Source: Henricia sp. BOLD:AAB3569
Taxonomy: Eukaryota; Echinodermata; Asteroidea; Spinulosida; Echinasteridae
DNA: 64,000 nt
Assembly (NCBI GenBank): GCA_037783545.1
Contig: JBBELK010001365.1
Coordinates: forward strand, 1-64,000
Direction of reading: 5' to 3'
Shown here: positions 61,087 to 64,000 of the stretch, piece by piece
How positions within the stretch are numbered: the first letter of the stretch is position 1
Layout of the letters: every line of letters starts with the position of its first letter
Notes under the pieces: generated by a model
Told to the model about the DNA's origin: nothing
The model's database searches: none
Seen by the model: only the letters and a program-made list of their open reading frames with translations
Made by a program: the position numbers and the translations under genes

Positions 61087-61806
61087 CTGGGATCCCAAGA
61101 GGCTTTAATGTTAATAAAAAGGGCATAGACATTAACTTGGTTACAAAGGCGATTGCATATCTGCAGAAATGTCAGCTCCATAGATACATTAGTGTTTTGG
61201 AAAACCATTAAAATCCATGCATGGTTTAGTGTTAAGTGAATGATACAAAATTTAGCGTACATGTTCATTTTTGTTTTAACAACCTTCAATTTACTTCCAA
61301 CTAATACATTAGTCAGGCGTGCAACTGTGTCATTACAACAACAACAAAAAGTAAAATGCGAACAATTTCCAAGTTCCAAGTTCCAAGTTTGTACAGTGTT
61401 TTCCAATTTTTAATGGGACAGATGAGGAAACAAAAAGAGGAAATCAGCTGATCAACTGAAAAGTTGCATGCCTGATTAGTATTTTGGAAAACATTCAAAT
61501 CTATGCCTGCTTTTGTGTTAGGTAAATGCTAAAGAAATTAGCATGCATTTTCAACCAAAGGGCACACTCAAAAAAATATTTCGTTGAGGAAACTTAAAAA
61601 AATAAAGGCAACTCTGTTGCCTTAATTCAGTTACTAGACCATGGGGCATAGGTGATTATCTTTCAGTTTCGTGGCGCAGTTCTCAGAACTATGTGGAAAT
61701 AGCAAATTCTATTAGTCAATGTCAAGTGAATTACAAAAACCAAAATCCACAATCCCGAAAATCACCAGATTTTTATATTTTTACATTTAAATTTCTCTTT
61801 CAAAAA

Positions 61807-61822
61807 TAGCGCCCTCTGTTGG
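61807..61822 (-). promoter_or_regulatory. CTCF-like motif
   Basis: Read on the minus strand, CCAACAGAGGGCGCTA matches the bilaterian CTCF core well. It lies 5' of the most upstream TPX2 exon found here. Sequence match only. Confidence 0.35.
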
Positions 61823-61859
61823 CCAATTTTGGAGAACTGTGTGCATTTCCTATGGAGGT

Positions 61860-61908
61860 AGACTGGTTCCCGGTCCACATATTCTACATACGACGACTGA
61901 ATATGAGG
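61860..61908. repeat. Solo relic of the array foldback core
   Basis: It reads agactggttcccggtccaca and then ttctacatacgacgactgaa, which is the inverse of the loop region of the foldback element in the exon array (around 34690-34735), with several substitutions. It shows that the foldback family was dispersed outside the tandem array. Confidence 0.6.
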
Positions 61909-62397
61909 ACAGGCTACTGTCGTGTTTAAAATAGCACTTTAAGCATACGTCGTGCATTTATTTTTAGGAGCACATAACCGTTAATTTTCAAAGCGCGCTG
62001 CGCGCTATATAGAATGAGTGTACAACAATTTGAAAGGGGTTATTCCATATTTGACCAATACAAATTTAATATATTAACCTTAATATATTAAATATGCCCA
62101 TTTTAATATACATGTAGGCTAGCATAAAAAAGAAAATTCAAACCTTGTCATCCATGCTGCATCACCTTGTGAGCTCCTACCGTACCGTAACTATAGCCAC
62201 TGCGTAGTTTTAAATCCGTGGCATCACGCAGGGCAAAACTTATACTCGAAACAATTTTTTTGAGGTTTCACATAGTCTTGCTTTATTCCATTGCACTTCA
62301 GTGTGCCAACATCTCATTTGTTTTGCTGAATAGATTTGGGATTTGTGGCCAATTCTGAGATTGGAATACAGTGAAACTTGTATACAATGACCATTGC

Positions 62398-62447
62398 AAC
62401 CTCGGGACTGCAAAAAAACCTGGCCACTGGCCACATTATAGAGGTTG
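62398..62447. repeat. 50-bp inverted repeat, left arm
   Basis: AACCTCGGGACTGC ... CATTATAGAGGTTG; an exact 50/50 inverted match to 63566-63615, extended by another 16 bp with three mismatches. It contains TGGCCACTGGCCA and is itself partly self-complementary at its ends (AACCTC / GAGGTT). Confidence 0.9.
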
Positions 62448-62928
62448 CTTATGCATTGTACGCATGGCCACTATAAGCAGGAGGCTTGTTTATCAAGGTT
62501 GGCTTATTAACAAGTTTCACTGTTACAGTATTATTAAACGCATTATACATATAAATTAAAGTTAATTTCCAATATGAACATTTTTGTGGAGCTCAAACAT
62601 ATTATTTAACTGACCTGTGCCTCAAATTACATTTTACTAATCTGTTAGCTTTCCATGTCTACTCAACGTCAAATTTGGATAATAAACGGGGAACCTACAT
62701 GTAATCTTTTCAGTAGTATATTGTGAATCATCTCCAACTGTCACTATGACGGAAATTGGGCACACACACTGATAAACAAAAATGGGCAACAAAATTTGGC
62801 CCAACTTTGTTTCAAATATCAACATACCCATCTTTGGGGCACAAAATACCCAACTGGTGTTGGGTAACAGCCTTAAAGTCGAGCATATTTGGCCCGAGAT
62901 ACCCAACAGGCATGTTGGGCATATACGA

Positions 62929-63531
62929 AAATATTTCTGCTCTATATGTTGAATTTAACCAACAATTGTATGCGGTTGTTCCCAGGCCTTGTGTTGAAAA
63001 TTCCCCAATAACTGGAGATAAATGTCATAAGTGTATAATTTGCTCAGCATTTTAATACTTTCAGTACGCGGTATAATAAGTGCCCAATAAATGGGCACCC
63101 CTTGACCAACGGAACTTGGGATGAGCGAAAAATTGTACGGGCCGTATAGAACTTAGATAGTTTACCCAAGAACATTTTCTGCATAATGACCCAACAAATG
63201 TCCTAATGAAATTCTCCAACTTTATTTTACCCATCATATTGTTTACAGTATACTTTGAAGCGCCCACTCTGGATTTCACAATCTCCAACAGATGGAGAAA
63301 ATATTGTTTGTCTGTATAATATGCTCAACCTTTTAATACTTTCAGCAAGAGGTAAACAAAATACACCAATAAATAACCGCTGTTTCCCCAATTTACAGAA
63401 CTTTGCATGTAACCAACGTTGGTGTCCTGAATGTTTTACCCAACAGAGCATTTTCTGCATATGTTGAGGAAATATGGCCTAAACGTCAAAATAAAATTCT
63501 CCAACTTTTTTACCCAGCAATTTTTACAGTG
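62929..63531. repeat. Diverged tandem duplication, period about 275-282 bp
   Basis: Blocks recur in order: gctca..cttttaatactttcag at 63041 and 63325, and ttctgcat...aaattctccaacttt at 63177 and 63450. A more diverged third piece starts near 62930. It lies inside the region bounded by the 50-bp inverted repeats. Confidence 0.65.
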
Positions 63532-63565
63532 CACCATTGTTAATAACACGCGTATAATGCATAAT

Positions 63566-63615
63566 CAACCTCTATAATGTGGCCAGTGGCCAGGTTTTTT
63601 TGCAGTCCCGAGGTT
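63566..63615. repeat. 50-bp inverted repeat, right arm
   Basis: Exact complement of 62398-62447, 1.12 kb away. Together the arms could bound a non-autonomous DNA element of about 1.2 kb. Confidence 0.9.
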
Positions 63616-64000
63616 GGCCACTATATATGGGTCATTCCATAAATACGGGACCCAGTGTTCCCCTTTACGTCATAACACTTCCGGAGTTGATTTTTATACA
63701 TACCAGGCTTCAGAGAACGGTTACCCTCAGCATATAAACAATATATAGCCTCGTAAATCAAACAACAATGGTGCGATCTTCTAAATGCAAGTGTGACATT
63801 TTAAAATTTATATTGAAAAATTATTTAAATTTCGCTCATAATATGATTTGAATTTATAAGGTACAGGTTCTACAGGTAGGTAAAACCAGAAGCTACCTTT
63901 TCCAGAAAGAACCTAGTCAAAAAGAATTCAAAAATGCCTTGGTGTCCCCACTTACGTCGTTAAACAATTTTTTCGAATATTATCAAAACTATGACACCAT

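Overview
The window is eukaryotic. It has spliced exons with GT-AG borders, non-LTR and SINE relics, MITEs, satellites and long poly(A)-ended repeats, and no bacterial gene organisation. The repeat relics and the protein similarity suggest a marine invertebrate, probably a deuterostome such as an echinoderm, hemichordate or lancelet. That placement is an inference and is not resolved by the sequence.

Layout. (1) 1-15497 is an AT-rich satellite of about 47 monomers of about 330 bp, with shortened 310-bp variants and higher-order duplications. (2) 15498-16313 is a transition holding a 224-bp MITE and a GC-rich unclassified stretch. (3) 16314-30871 holds ten head-to-tail copies of a complex element. 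Each copy has a hairpin at its head, about 412-bp internal subrepeats full of AGGTCA, TGACGTCA and CCGGAAGT motifs, and an A-rich tail; two copies carry a 63-bp minisatellite. (4) 30872-33419 is mixed sequence with nested small transposons. (5) 33420-61086 holds the one gene recognised here, on the minus strand: a homologue of the spindle assembly factor TPX2. (6) 61087-64000 is non-coding repeat-bearing sequence.

The main discovery is inside the TPX2 homologue. A 1.70-kb genomic segment at 33848-50868 is repeated ten times in tandem. Each copy holds the same 117-bp, phase 0-0 TPX2 exon with intact acceptor, donor and reading frame. The flanking exons join in frame on both sides, so the gene could encode ten consecutive 39-residue copies of a segment expected only once in TPX2. 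The duplication breakpoints share a CATG microhomology. Private variants shared by copies 2-3 and 6-7 show later multi-unit expansion. Each unit also carries a 673-bp foldback element and a perfect 16-bp-stem hairpin.

The N-terminal (Aurora-A-binding) exons and the C-terminal exons of TPX2 were not found. The first should lie beyond 64000. The second should lie to the left of the repeats or outside the window. Most other open frames are chance frames in repeats.
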